Shown here: positions 1 through 8,299 of the stretch, piece by piece
Layout of the letters: each line of letters begins with the position of its first letter
Position numbering within the stretch: position 1 is the stretch's first letter
Source of the DNA: Tunturiibacter gelidiferens
GTDB lineage: Bacteria > Acidobacteriota > Terriglobia > Terriglobales > Acidobacteriaceae
Reading direction: 5' to 3'
Length of the DNA: 64,000 nucleotides
NCBI RefSeq assembly: GCF_013410115.1
Contig: NZ_JACCCV010000001.1
Location: 434,001 to 498,000, forward strand
Made by a program: the position numbers and the translations under genes
Notes under the pieces: model-generated
Seen by the model: only the letters and a program-made list of their open reading frames with translations
Told to the model about the DNA's origin: nothing
Database searches by the model: none

Positions 1-1509
1 AACGGCGCGCCCCTCACCTACGCGCCTCCCGCAGCCTGCCCCGGTCCCTGGGCGAAGGTCGTCCTCACCGCCGACTTTACCGTCACCGCCGGCCGCCAGT
101 TCGACCGCAGCGCCTGGTTCTATCTCGGCGACACCAACATCTTCTACGGCACCACCGCCGAACCCCGAGCCGCCCTCAGTCCCTCCTGGCACATCGAGCG
201 CGACCTCACCGACCTCACGGCACTCTTCAAATCTCCGCAGACCGGCCTCGCCTCCATCGGCAACATCGTCAACTCGACCTACACCGGCATCATCTATGCC
301 AGCGCCGCGCTCGAGTTCTACCCTGCCTCCTGGCAAGCCCCCGCTCCCGTCACGCCCGACATCGTTGTACCAGTAAGCTCCGGCAACGGCCCCGTCACCC
401 TCAACACCACCACCGACCAGGCCACCGCCACCCTCAACCTCCCACGCAACGTTGAGAAGGTCTACCTCGACGTCATCTCGCAAAGCCAGATCGGCGACGA
501 GTTCTGGTACCTCTGCGTCCCCAGCGCCGTCGCAGGCGAGCTCGAAACCTGCGGCAACACCGCCTTCCGCGAGACCGAAATCTCCATCGACGGCAAACCT
601 GCCGGCGTCGCTCCCGTCTACCCTTGGATCTACACCGGAGGCCTCGACCCCTATCTCTGGGAGCCCATCACCGGCGTCCAGACCCTCGACTTCAAGCCCT
701 ACCGCGTCGACCTCACGCCCTTCGCCGGCCTCCTCGCCGACGGCAGCACACACACCGTCGCCGTCAGCGTCTACAACGCCAACGGATACTTCCTCTCCAC
801 CGCCAACATGCTCGTCTACACCGACCACGGCAGCAAAGAAGTCTCAGGCGGAGTCCTCAGCAACACCCTCACCGCCGCGCCAAATCCTGAGGTCGTGCAA
901 AACCTCTCCACCGACTCCAGCGGCACCACCACCGGCACCGTCAACGTAGGCTCCAATCGCACCTTCTCTATCACCGGATACGTCAACACCTCGCATGGTC
1001 GCGTCGAAACCACCGTCGCTCAAAAGGTCAACTTCCTCAGCGCCCAGACTTTCAACGTCAATCCGGTAACCCAACCCGAAATCCAAAACCTGGTTCAGAC
1101 CAGCACCGTCGACTCCGAGACGACAACTCGCGACAGTTTCCTGATCGAGAAGACAACCAGGCACATCTCTTTTCCCCTCACCCTCGACTACACCTTAATC
1201 AATAATCCCGACGGTACCTTCACGCAGACAGTCTCAGTCGACCAGCGGAACCTCCACACTGAAGCGAAGTCTCTTGACGGCTTTTCCTACTTTCATTCCA
1301 ACACTCAAGAGCAGGTCGCTTCAAAGGACACTATTCAACTAAGCTCCGGCTTCAGCATCCTTGCGCCCGGCGTAGGCACCTCCAGCGCCTCCTACCGCAG
1401 CAACGACTCCCTCGGCGACTGCTACAGCCGCTCTCTCACCGCCGCGAACCAGAAGCTGACCTCCGTCACCGACGGCAAAGGCTGCCACGACCACAACCCC
1501 TGGTTCTAA
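1..1509 (+). CDS. PNGase A-like peptide N-glycoamidase, 5'-truncated by window edge
   Basis: The open frame enters at base 1 and ends at TAA 1507-1509, giving 502 residues without the start. The protein resembles the peptide-N4-(N-acetyl-beta-glucosaminyl)asparagine amidase A family (PNGase A), which cleaves N-glycans from glycopeptides. Family-like segments are a beta-rich stretch around residues 35-60 (WFYLGDTNIFYGTTAEPR), a region with SIGNIVNSTY, and around residues 205-240 the run IYTGGLDPYLWEPITG followed by TLDFKPYRVDLTPFAG. The C-terminal half is beta-sandwich-like and poorly recognisable. The family was first described in plants and fungi but occurs in acidobacteria, where it is presumably secreted; the signal peptide would lie outside the window. 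Assignment rests on remembered family sequence, not on a search. Confidence 0.8.
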   Translation, partial: NGAPLTYAPPAACPGPWAKVVLTADFTVTAGRQFDRSAWFYLGDTNIFYGTTAEPRAALSPSWHIERDLTDLTALFKSPQTGLASIGNIVNSTYTGIIYASAALEFYPASWQAPAPVTPDIVVPVSSGNGPVTLNTTTDQATATLNLPRNVEKVYLDVISQSQIGDEFWYLCVPSAVAGELETCGNTAFRETEISIDGKPAGVAPVYPWIYTGGLDPYLWEPITGVQTLDFKPYRVDLTPFAGLLADGSTHTVAVSVYNANGYFLSTANMLVYTDHGSKEVSGGVLSNTLTAAPNPEVVQNLSTDSSGTTTGTVNVGSNRTFSITGYVNTSHGRVETTVAQKVNFLSAQTFNVNPVTQPEIQNLVQTSTVDSETTTRDSFLIEKTTRHISFPLTLDYTLINNPDGTFTQTVSVDQRNLHTEAKSLDGFSYFHSNTQEQVASKDTIQLSSGFSILAPGVGTSSASYRSNDSLGDCYSRSLTAANQKLTSVTDGKGCHDHNPWF

Positions 1510-1536
1510 ATCACACCTGAAGCAACCCAGATCATA

Positions 1537-1575
1537 GGGTGCCCCATCCATCGCGCAGTTTGCGATGGGTGGGAA
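1537..1575 (+). repeat. Short hairpin repeat, GGGTGCCCCAT family
   Basis: An intergenic hairpin just after the PNGase A-like gene: CCATCGC (1548-1554) pairs with GCGATGG (1562-1568), flanked by GGGTGCCCCAT on the left and GGGTGGGA on the right. The same arrangement (GGGTGCCCCATC, CGCG, GGTGGG) is found in reverse orientation inside the glycosyltransferase gene near 43865-43905. It may also act as a transcriptional stop for the upstream gene, but there is no T-run. Confidence 0.55.
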
Positions 1576-1589
1576 GTACCTCTCCCCCG

Positions 1590-1720
1590 CTTTGCTGTTG
1601 CTGTTGCTGTTGCCGTTGCCGTTGCTGTTGCTGTTGCCGTTGCTGTTGCTGTTGCCTGCCCTTTTGTTGTCATTCCGCAGCGAAGCGGAGGAACCTGCTG
1701 TTGTCTTTGCTGTCCCCATT
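1590..1720. repeat. Hexanucleotide (GCAACN) repeat with bracketing hairpin
   Basis: On the + strand this is an almost perfect run of TTGCTG/TTGCCG hexamers (1590-1660). It is followed by CATTCCGC-AGCGAA-GCGGAGG (near 1672-1691), a hairpin with the same layout as the ATCCC..GGGAT hairpins at 2961, 16372, 16655 and 52455, and then by more TTGCTGTTG. The two short frames that cross it code only for leucine/cysteine runs and look spurious. It belongs to a composite repeat family also present at 2900-2995, 16321-16680 and 52437-52650. Confidence 0.65.
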
Positions 1721-1822
1721 AGACTTCGTCCTCTCGACCGAAGCCGTTCACAGAAGCACCGCATCTGAATCCAATCCCACTCCACATCATCCATAGGAGA
1801 CAATCAATCCAGAGGACAACCG

Positions 1823-2875
1823 ATGCAGATCGGCATTGACAGCTTCGCCGCACTTGTACCGGATCGCATCACGGGCGAAACCGTATCCGCACAGCAGCGC
1901 ATCGCTCATCTCCTCGAAGAGATTAAGCTCGCCGACGAAGTGGGCCTCGACCAGTTCGGCCTCGGCGAGCATCATCGCACCGAATACCTCGACTCCGCCC
2001 CCGCAGTCATTCTGGCAGCAGCCGCCTCCATCACGAAAACCATCCGCCTCACCTCTGCCGTCACTGTACTCAGCGCCGCAGACCCCGTCCGCGTCTTCCA
2101 GGAGTTCGCAACCCTCGACCTCATCTCCGGCGGCCGCGCCGAGATCGTCGCAGGCCGCGGCTCCTTCATCGAGTCCTTCCCTCTCTTCGGCCTCAAGCTC
2201 GAAGACTACGACGATCTCTTCGCCGAAAAACTCGATCTCCTCCTTGCCCTTCGCGAGAGCAACAACATCCACTGGTCCGGCAAACACCGCGCCGCGCTCA
2301 CGGGACAAGGAGTCTTCCCGCGCCCGTTGCAAAACCCTCTGCCCGTCTGGCTCGGCGTAGGCGGCACGCCGGAGTCCTTCGCCCGCGCCGGCATGCTCGG
2401 TCTCCCACTGATGGTTGCCATCATCGGCGGCGAGCCCCACCGCTTCCGCCCCCTCATCGACCTCTACCGCGAAGCAGGCAAACAAGCAGGCCACGCGCCA
2501 GACTCGCTCAAAGTCGGCATCCACGCCCTCGGCTACGTAGCCGACACAGACCAGCAGGCCTCCGACGACTTCTTCCCCGGCTACGCCGAAGCCTTCACCA
2601 AGATCGGCAAAGAACGCGGCTGGCCGCCAGTCACTCGCAGCCAGTTCGAAGCCCTCCGCCGTCCCACCGGCGCCCTCATGGTCAGTGATCCCGAAACCGT
2701 AGCCTCAAAGCTCCTCAAGATGAACGAAGCCCTCGGCGGCATCTCCCGCATCAGCTTCCAGATGAGCGTAGCCGCTCTGCACCACGACAAACTCCTCCAT
2801 GCCATCGAGCTCCTCGGCACGAAGGTAGCTCCCATCATCCGCAAATCTCTCTCAGTACCCAACGCGGCAAAATAA
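1823..2875 (+). CDS. LLM-class flavin-dependent monooxygenase
   Basis: A 350-residue member of the luciferase-like (bacterial luciferase/F420-type TIM barrel) superfamily, which uses reduced flavin and O2 to oxidise an unknown substrate in the cytoplasm. Typical signs are the N-terminal MQIGIDSF strand, LADEVGLDQFGLGEHH at about residue 35-50 (the EHH motif of the family), TSAVTVLSAADPVRVFQ, and GGRAEIVAGRGS around residue 105. The length is normal for the family and it resembles the Atu2307/SP_0267-type subgroup. The ATG is preceded by AGAGGAC with good spacing. It stands alone between two repeat-bearing intergenic regions, so the context gives no substrate. Confidence 0.85.
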   Translation: MQIGIDSFAALVPDRITGETVSAQQRIAHLLEEIKLADEVGLDQFGLGEHHRTEYLDSAPAVILAAAASITKTIRLTSAVTVLSAADPVRVFQEFATLDLISGGRAEIVAGRGSFIESFPLFGLKLEDYDDLFAEKLDLLLALRESNNIHWSGKHRAALTGQGVFPRPLQNPLPVWLGVGGTPESFARAGMLGLPLMVAIIGGEPHRFRPLIDLYREAGKQAGHAPDSLKVGIHALGYVADTDQQASDDFFPGYAEAFTKIGKERGWPPVTRSQFEALRRPTGALMVSDPETVASKLLKMNEALGGISRISFQMSVAALHHDKLLHAIELLGTKVAPIIRKSLSVPNAAK

Positions 2876-2899
2876 ATCGAACGCTCTAGCTTCTGCCCC

Positions 2900-2995
2900 A
2901 GCAGTAGCAGTAGTCGTACCGTAGTCTTGTCGTAATACTTGTCTTTGCCTTCTTGTTGTCATCCCCGTAGGGGATCTGCTGTTGCACTTGCACAT
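2900..2995. repeat. Composite repeat: ATCCCC hairpin with GCA/GTC-rich flanks
   Basis: Between the monooxygenase and the patatin gene lies TTGTTGTCATCCCCGTAGG and the matching arm: ATCCCC (2961-2966), loop GTA, GGGGAT (2970-2975), then CTGCTGTTGC. Upstream is a degenerate GTAGCAGTAG / TTGTCTTTGCC run. This is the same arrangement as at 52437-52650 in the opposite orientation. No gene is seen in 2876-3167 apart from this element. Confidence 0.55.
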
Positions 2996-3167
2996 CCCAA
3001 AAAAGCAGACACGCACCCCAATAAATGAAAAGATGAGATGCTGATCGCGCGCGGCAGGCTCTCTGGGCTGCCGCCGCTATCAGCCGCAATAACATTGTTC
3101 AAAGGACCACTGCAAACTCTTTCCCGTCCGGACCCGCCAGGTGCTGTCGATATTGGAGGACTTTGGT

Positions 3168-5462
3168 ATGTCGCTGTATCGAAGAACCGGTCGCACTCTG
3201 TTCCGTTCCCTCATACTCCTCATCACTACCGGCATCACTCACAGCCAGACCATCCCTGCAACCACCCCATCTCCTGCTCCCGATCTCGCTCCAGCGACCA
3301 CGGCACCCAAATCCCAGGACGCAGCCCCCACCGCCAGCCGTCATCCCCGCGTAGCCCTCGTCCTCGAAGGTGGCGGAGCCCTCGGCTTTGCTCACATCGG
3401 CGTCCTTCAGTATCTCGAGCAGCACCACATCCCAGTCGACCTCGTCGTCGGCACTAGCATGGGCGGCCTGGTCGGCGGACTCTACGCCACCGGTCGAACC
3501 CCCGACGAGATCCGAGAACTCGTCCAGGACATCGACTGGACCCGCGCCATCGGCGGCCGCGTCCCCTTCTCCGACCTCTCCTACCGTCGCAAGCAGGACC
3601 GGATCGAATACCCGAACCGCCTCGAGTTCGGCCTCCGCCACGGCATCTCGCTGCCTGAGGGACTCAACTCCGGCCATGAGGTCGGCCTCATCCTCGACGC
3701 CGCCACCCTCGCCGACTACAACCTCAAGTCCTTCGACGATCTCCCCGTTCCCTTCCGCTGCGTCGCCACCAACATGAACACAGGCAAAGCCCACGTCTTC
3801 GACAACGGATCCCTCGCCCGAGCCCTCCGCGCCACCATGTCCATCCCCGCGATCTTCGTCCCCGTCGTCATCGATGGCGTCACCTACACCGACGGCGCAG
3901 CCGTAGACAACCTCCCCGTCGACGTCGCAAAAGCCAACGGAGCAGACTTCATCATCGCCAGCTACCTAGACAACTCAGGCGGCCCACAGACAACTCCCGG
4001 CTCTTTCCTCGCCACCACCGGAAACTTCGTCAGCATCGCCATCGCCGCTAACGAGATGCACAGCATCGAAGCCGCCGACATCCTCATCACCTCTAAACTC
4101 CAGGGCTTCACTAGCAGCATGTTCACAAAATCCAGCGAGATCATCCCCAAAGGCGTGCAGGCTGCCGAAGCCAAAGCCAAGCTTCTCGACCGCTTCGCCC
4201 TCACCGACGCCGAATGGGCCACCTACGTCGCCCAGCGCAACTCCCGCCGCAAGACCGAAGTCCCCGATCCCCAATTTGTAACCGTAGCAGGTGTAACTGG
4301 CCCAGCCCGCGTCGAGATCGAACGCAGTCTTCAGCAGGTCATCCATAGACCAATCAACACTGCCTTCCTCGCCAAGGAGATGACCCGATACGTCGGCTAT
4401 GGCACCCTCAACGCCGCTGGCTACAACCTTATCGACCGCAACGGCGCAACCGGGCTCTCCATCAACGCCTACCCCCGCTACAACGGCCCTCCCTTCCTTG
4501 ACCTCGCCATCAACATCGATGGCGGCGACACCCAGGACGTCCTCTTCGGTATGGCGGGCCGCATCATCTTCCAGAACCTCGGAGGCTTCCGCTCCGAGTG
4601 GCGCACCGACATCTTCTTTGGCTACTCCTACGGCGTCCGCAGCGAGTACTACCGGCCCTTCACGCCCCACAGCAACTTCTTCTATGCTCCCCGCGCCTAC
4701 GCCACCAGCAGCCGGTTCGACTTCTACAACGAAGGCTCCCGAACCTCGCAGTATCAAATCAACCAGAACGGCGTCGGCTTCGATGTCGGCTACACCTGGC
4801 GCCGCAACGCCGAACTCCGCATCGGTCAGGACGAGTACTGGTACTCCGTCTCCAAACGTGTCGACTTCGACAACCTCTCCATCCCGCCCCAGCAGCAAAG
4901 CGTCTCCTCTCTCCGCTACACCTACTACGGCACCGACAATGCCGTACTCCCCTTCCGAGGCGTCAACACCTTTCTCCGCGTCGAACGCCACGAGCCCTCC
5001 AAAGGCAACGACCCCTTCACCCTCGCCGAAGCTCGCGTAGCCGGATACCTTCCCCTCAACGAAAAAAACAGCGTCTTCCTTACCGCCAGTGGAGGCACCG
5101 CATTCGGCGCGCCGCCAGAGGTCACCGACCTCCAGGGCTTCCCACTCGGCGGTCCATTCCGCCTCGGCTCCTACGGCCGCAACGAACTCCTCGGCACCCA
5201 GTACTGGCTCTTTCAAGGCGGATACGAACGCAAGATCTTCCGGCTACCACCACTCCTCGGCGAAGGCGTCTATGCCGTCGGCTTTTTTGAAGGAGGCAAG
5301 GTCTACAACAATCTCAACCCCGTGGACGAACTTGAATCCGAAGCTTGGGACGGAAGCGTCGCCGTCATCGTCCGCACCGCTCTCGGCCCCATCTATATAG
5401 GCGGAGCCGCTGGCAACAACGATCACCGCAAGTGGTGGTTCGGCCTCGGCCACGTCTTCTAG
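3168..5462 (+). CDS. Patatin-like phospholipase fused to an outer-membrane beta-barrel
   Basis: The 764-residue product has a hydrophobic signal sequence, then a patatin domain (about residues 55-330) and a C-terminal surface-antigen/BamA-like barrel (about residues 430-764) that ends in phenylalanine (GLGHVF), as outer-membrane barrels do. The patatin catalytic dyad is visible: oxyanion loop EGGGALGFAHIG, nucleophile GTSMGG, and the aspartate in DGAAVDNLPVD. A POTRA-like segment may link the two. The family (PlpD type) is a type Vd autotransporter/lipase. The upstream in-frame start at 3141 is less likely, because GGAGG (3152-3156) sits about 11 bases before ATG 3168. It probably hydrolyses phospholipid at or outside the outer membrane. 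Confidence 0.88.
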   Translation: MSLYRRTGRTLFRSLILLITTGITHSQTIPATTPSPAPDLAPATTAPKSQDAAPTASRHPRVALVLEGGGALGFAHIGVLQYLEQHHIPVDLVVGTSMGGLVGGLYATGRTPDEIRELVQDIDWTRAIGGRVPFSDLSYRRKQDRIEYPNRLEFGLRHGISLPEGLNSGHEVGLILDAATLADYNLKSFDDLPVPFRCVATNMNTGKAHVFDNGSLARALRATMSIPAIFVPVVIDGVTYTDGAAVDNLPVDVAKANGADFIIASYLDNSGGPQTTPGSFLATTGNFVSIAIAANEMHSIEAADILITSKLQGFTSSMFTKSSEIIPKGVQAAEAKAKLLDRFALTDAEWATYVAQRNSRRKTEVPDPQFVTVAGVTGPARVEIERSLQQVIHRPINTAFLAKEMTRYVGYGTLNAAGYNLIDRNGATGLSINAYPRYNGPPFLDLAINIDGGDTQDVLFGMAGRIIFQNLGGFRSEWRTDIFFGYSYGVRSEYYRPFTPHSNFFYAPRAYATSSRFDFYNEGSRTSQYQINQNGVGFDVGYTWRRNAELRIGQDEYWYSVSKRVDFDNLSIPPQQQSVSSLRYTYYGTDNAVLPFRGVNTFLRVERHEPSKGNDPFTLAEARVAGYLPLNEKNSVFLTASGGTAFGAPPEVTDLQGFPLGGPFRLGSYGRNELLGTQYWLFQGGYERKIFRLPPLLGEGVYAVGFFEGGKVYNNLNPVDELESEAWDGSVAVIVRTALGPIYIGGAAGNNDHRKWWFGLGHVF

Positions 5463-5472
5463 CGTTATTCCC

Positions 5473-5503
5473 TTGACAGCGCTTCGCAGACGCCAAGTAG
5501 ACT
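5473..5503 (+). promoter_or_regulatory. Candidate sigma70-type promoter for the sugar-isomerase gene
   Basis: TTGACA (5473-5478) is followed after 19 bases by TAGACT (5498-5503), roughly 95 bases before the start codon at 5598. The spacer is longer than the 17-base optimum, so this is weak evidence. Confidence 0.25.
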
Positions 5504-5597
5504 GATCCCGATTCCGAATCAAACAAAACACTCGCTTCCGCCACAATCGCGAAGCCAGCTAAACCCGCAGAAGACTCACAGCAACATCAGGAGAAGC

Positions 5598-6506
5598 ATG
5601 AATCCCTCACGCCGTCTGTTCCTGCAACAGTCCGCTGCCGTTGGCCTCGCCTCCCTCGTTCCCTTCCGATCCGCATTCGGCGAAACCAGTCTCCCCATCG
5701 GCGTGCAGCTATACACCGTGCAGGACGAGCTAAAAAAAGATGCCCTCGCAACCCTCCACGCCCTCGCCAAGATCGGTTACCGCGAGGTCGAGTCCTTCCC
5801 CCTCCAGGACATCAACGCCGCCCAGATGCGGACCATGCTCAACGACGCGGGCCTCAAATGCCCCAGCGCCCATCTCTTCTTCGGCATGGCCGACAACGTC
5901 CAACTCTTCGATCAGGCCAACACCCTCGGCGCCCACTACGTCGTCAGCTCCGTCCTCCTTCCCGCCTCGCCGCAGGCCTTCGACGTCTCAAAGATGATGG
6001 ATCTCATCAAAGCCTTCACCCTCGACGACTTCAAAAAGATCGCCGCCAAGGCCAACGAGATCGGCGCCCAGGCCCAGAAGGCCGGTCTCCAGTACGCCTA
6101 TCACAACCACAACTTCGAGTTCCGCGACTACGACGGCCACACCGGCTACGAGATTCTCCTCAGCGAGACCGACCCCAAACTCGTCAAGTTCGAGCTCGAT
6201 TGCGGCTGGATGGTCACCTCCGGCCACAATCCCATCGACTACTTCACCAAGTATCCCGGCCGCTATCCCCTCATGCACGCCAAGGACTTCCCCGCCGGCA
6301 CTCCCGTCACCACCACTCTCGGCGTCGACCCCGCACATCGCCCCACCGAAGTCGGCCGCGGCCACATCGACTTCAAACCCATCATCGCCGCCGCCGAGAA
6401 GTCCGGCCTCCAACACATCTTCGTCGAGCAGGACCCGCCCATCGAAGGCATGACCTCGCTCGAAGCAGTCCGCGTCAGCTACGAGACTCTCCGCCCCATC
6501 GTATAA
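5598..6506 (+). CDS. Tat-exported sugar phosphate isomerase/epimerase-like protein
   Basis: A 302-residue xylose-isomerase-like TIM barrel (AP endonuclease 2/IolE type superfamily). The N-terminus MNPSRRLFLQQSAAVG is a twin-arginine signal, so the protein is exported folded. Family features are IGVQLYTVQDEL at about residue 36, YAYHNHNFEF at about 170 with metal-binding candidates, FELDCGWM near 200, YPLMHAKDF near 225 and IFVEQDPP near the end. These enzymes usually isomerise or epimerise sugars and polyols using a divalent metal; exported acidobacterial members have no known substrate. AGGAG lies just before the ATG. It stands downstream of the patatin gene, with a possible promoter of its own. 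Confidence 0.85.
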   Translation: MNPSRRLFLQQSAAVGLASLVPFRSAFGETSLPIGVQLYTVQDELKKDALATLHALAKIGYREVESFPLQDINAAQMRTMLNDAGLKCPSAHLFFGMADNVQLFDQANTLGAHYVVSSVLLPASPQAFDVSKMMDLIKAFTLDDFKKIAAKANEIGAQAQKAGLQYAYHNHNFEFRDYDGHTGYEILLSETDPKLVKFELDCGWMVTSGHNPIDYFTKYPGRYPLMHAKDFPAGTPVTTTLGVDPAHRPTEVGRGHIDFKPIIAAAEKSGLQHIFVEQDPPIEGMTSLEAVRVSYETLRPIV

Positions 6507-6587
6507 GCCAAAGAAAAGATCATCCCCGCAAACGCGTCACGCAGACAAATCTGCATCCAACAGCCAGGCAATGCTCCAGGGGGAAAC

Positions 6588-6782
6588 ATGGGAACCGAGG
6601 AATTAGAACTAGCCGAAAGCCGTCGCTCCATGAGCAAGCTGATCCTGTTCGCAACCATCGCATCGGGAGTCATCGCAGCCTATCTGATGTACCGCCGCGG
6701 CGAACCGCTGGGAACCATCGCAAAGCAGGCAATCACCAACCCCGTCGGTTCGCTGATGACCGAAGTAAAAAACAAGCTCTAA
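6588..6782 (+). CDS. Small single-pass membrane protein, unknown
   Basis: Sixty-four residues with one membrane segment (about residues 18-37, LILFATIASGVIAAYLMYRR), an acidic N-terminus (EELELAE) and a basic, short C-terminus. An AGGGGG box lies about seven bases before the ATG, which supports it as a real gene. I do not recognise the family. It lies 81 bases after the isomerase-like gene on the same strand and could be co-transcribed with it. Confidence 0.55.
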   Translation: MGTEELELAESRRSMSKLILFATIASGVIAAYLMYRRGEPLGTIAKQAITNPVGSLMTEVKNKL

Positions 6783-6831
6783 TCTTGTCTGCCCCGAACT
6801 TATAAAATGTGGTCATCTCGACCAGAGCCAG

Positions 6832-6878
6832 TCCAGACACTCATAAACGCCGGAGCCTATCCAGACACTGATAAACGC
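6832..6878 (+). repeat. Direct repeat of a 20-base unit
   Basis: TCCAGACACTCATAAACGC (6833-6851) is repeated as TCCAGACACTGATAAACGC (6860-6878), a 27-base period with one mismatch. It directly abuts the dispersed repeat beginning at 6879. Confidence 0.6.
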
Positions 6879-6942
6879 GTCATCTCGACCGGAGGCGTGC
6901 GATCTCATCGCACGGCGCAGTGGAGAGACCCCCGCATTTCGC
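6879..6942 (+). repeat. Dispersed repeat, GTCATCTCGACC...GACCCCCGCATTT family
   Basis: The element begins GTCATCTCGACCGGAG and ends AGACCCCCGCATTTCG. Two longer copies lie in reverse orientation at 31701-31826 and 44601-44717 with the same ends and a longer middle part. Here the middle is a short GCGATCTCATCGC palindrome. It sits 3' of the small membrane protein and 3' of the convergent rhodanese gene. Confidence 0.6.
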
Positions 6943-6979
6943 CTTTGCTGTTGCTTGTTCTCTCAAAAACAAAACCAAT

Positions 6980-7423
6980 CTACTTCGCCGTATCCAGGTG
7001 GAAGGACTCTGTATAAGCCTCCACCGGATACCCCTTCTCCTTCCACGCCGCAAGGCCACCCCTCAGCAGCTTCACTCGCGTAAAGTTCAGCGCCCGCGCC
7101 TTCCCCAACACCATCTGGCTGGTCTCATCGTCGCCGCCCGTGCAATAGATAACAGAGTTCTGGTCGCGAGAAAACTCAGCCGTATGCTCAGCGATATCCT
7201 TAGGCGCGATCCTCGTCGCGCCCGGAATAATCTCCGGATGCGCCAGAAAATCCAGCGGCTGCCGCACATCGTAGAGCAGAATCTTCTTTGCCTTCAGCAG
7301 CGCATACAGGGCCTCGGGCTCAATACTCTTCTCCCTCACCTCACGCTTCGCCAGGACGCGCCGCACAATCAACCCCGCCACCACGATGCAAACTACCGCT
7401 ACAACAATCGCCGTCACGCTCAT
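6980..7423 (-). CDS. Membrane-anchored rhodanese-domain protein
   Basis: The product (147 residues) starts with one N-terminal membrane segment (VTAIVVAVVCIVVAGLIV) followed by a single rhodanese fold (about residues 38-140). Rhodaneses carry sulfur on an active-site cysteine; here it is in VIYCTGGDDETS, a loop longer and more acidic than the canonical C-x-x-G-x-R-S, so sulfurtransferase activity is uncertain. LLRGGLAAWKEKGYPVE is the usual C-terminal signature. I prefer the second ATG (7421-7423), because GGAGG ends exactly at the first ATG (7429) but lies six bases from the second. Convergent to the small membrane protein gene. Confidence 0.82.
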   Translation of the reverse strand: MSVTAIVVAVVCIVVAGLIVRRVLAKREVREKSIEPEALYALLKAKKILLYDVRQPLDFLAHPEIIPGATRIAPKDIAEHTAEFSRDQNSVIYCTGGDDETSQMVLGKARALNFTRVKLLRGGLAAWKEKGYPVEAYTESFHLDTAK

Positions 7424-7494
7424 CCCCATCCTCCAGCTACTTGGATCAGATGTTCGCTATCCAGCGCCAGTTGTCGGCACCATCAAATCCGCGA

Positions 7495-7603
7495 AACTCG
7501 CGCCGACCAACGGGAGGACCAGAGCCGATCACCAACCCAGAAAAGGTACACACGTCACGAAGTGACCGCTCCACGCGAAGTGGGCCCGTCCGGCAGGACA
7601 GGG
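7495..7603 (-). repeat. Palindromic GTCCTGCCGGAC family repeat, copy 1
   Basis: Read on the minus strand this copy runs GTCCTGCCGGACGGGCCC, GCGGTCACTTCGTGACGTG, then GGTCCTCCCGTTGGTCGG. The same modules in the same order occur at 26267, 30671, 40305 and 42214. It fills the gap between the DUF2461 gene and the rhodanese gene on the same strand. Confidence 0.75.
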
Positions 7604-7606
7604 TCT

Positions 7607-8299
7607 TTAAAAGAGAGGCATCTTAGCCTTCCCTAAAAGCGGAGTATTCAGCAGCCTGATCAAAGGCGCGGCCACCTTGAACCGCTCCACCACATCCTTC
7701 AGCAACCCCGGCGAAGTCGCCCGTTCCACCGGCAGAGTAGCCGACAAGCCCCACTGCTTGCACATCACCAGGTCGATCGCCGGATCATCCGCAGCAAACC
7801 CCTTAGGCGGCCGCGTCAGCGACAGCGTCTCCGTCTCCTGCATCAACGACCGAAGCTTCTTCCCCGCCATAATCTTGCGAAACTCCAGATGATGATCCAC
7901 CAGGTATCGCCGTATCGCCAGCAACTGCTCCCGCTCCGGCATGTACACCCCTGCTGCGATCAGCAGCTCGGTCGAACTCACCTGCAGATAGAACCCGCCC
8001 CCCGACGTCTTCTGCAAACCATCCCTCGCCCACCACGCCGACACATGATGCTTGTAAGGCCGCTTATCCTTGCTGAACCGAATATCGCGATAGATCCGCA
8101 TCAGAATCTTGTTCGCTGGCCGCAGGTGCTCCGGCGAAAACTCCGCCATCGCCTCATTCACCTCGCCGATCAGCGCCAGCATCGGCTCCTTCAGCTGCTT
8201 CTCGTAGACATCCTTCCGCTCCCCAAACCACTCGCGGTCGTTGTTCTTCTTCAGCCCCCGCAAAAACTTCAAAGCCTCATTCGAAAACTGTGTCCCCAT
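7607..8299 (-). CDS. DUF2461 (TIGR02453) family protein
   Basis: A 230-residue protein of the widespread DUF2461 family, whose function is unknown. Recognised segments are FSNEALKFLRGLKKNNDREWF near the N-terminus (the W/F-rich start typical of the family), RIYRDIRFSKDKRPYKHH at about residue 70, and GGGFYLQVSSTELLIAAGVYMPE at about residue 100. The family is usually 210-230 residues, so this copy is full length. GAAGG lies immediately before the ATG, which is close for a ribosome site. No signal peptide or membrane segment is seen. Confidence 0.88.
   Translation of the reverse strand: MGTQFSNEALKFLRGLKKNNDREWFGERKDVYEKQLKEPMLALIGEVNEAMAEFSPEHLRPANKILMRIYRDIRFSKDKRPYKHHVSAWWARDGLQKTSGGGFYLQVSSTELLIAAGVYMPEREQLLAIRRYLVDHHLEFRKIMAGKKLRSLMQETETLSLTRPPKGFAADDPAIDLVMCKQWGLSATLPVERATSPGLLKDVVERFKVAAPLIRLLNTPLLGKAKMPLF

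Noticed and set aside
1539..1796. Leucine/cysteine-rich short proteins
   Set aside because: They are translations of the TTGCTG hexamer repeat in two frames.
3975..5216. 413-codon open frame on the minus strand across the patatin gene
   Set aside because: Glycine/valine/alanine/acid-rich translation typical of a frame opposite a GC-rich gene; the + strand has clear catalytic motifs.
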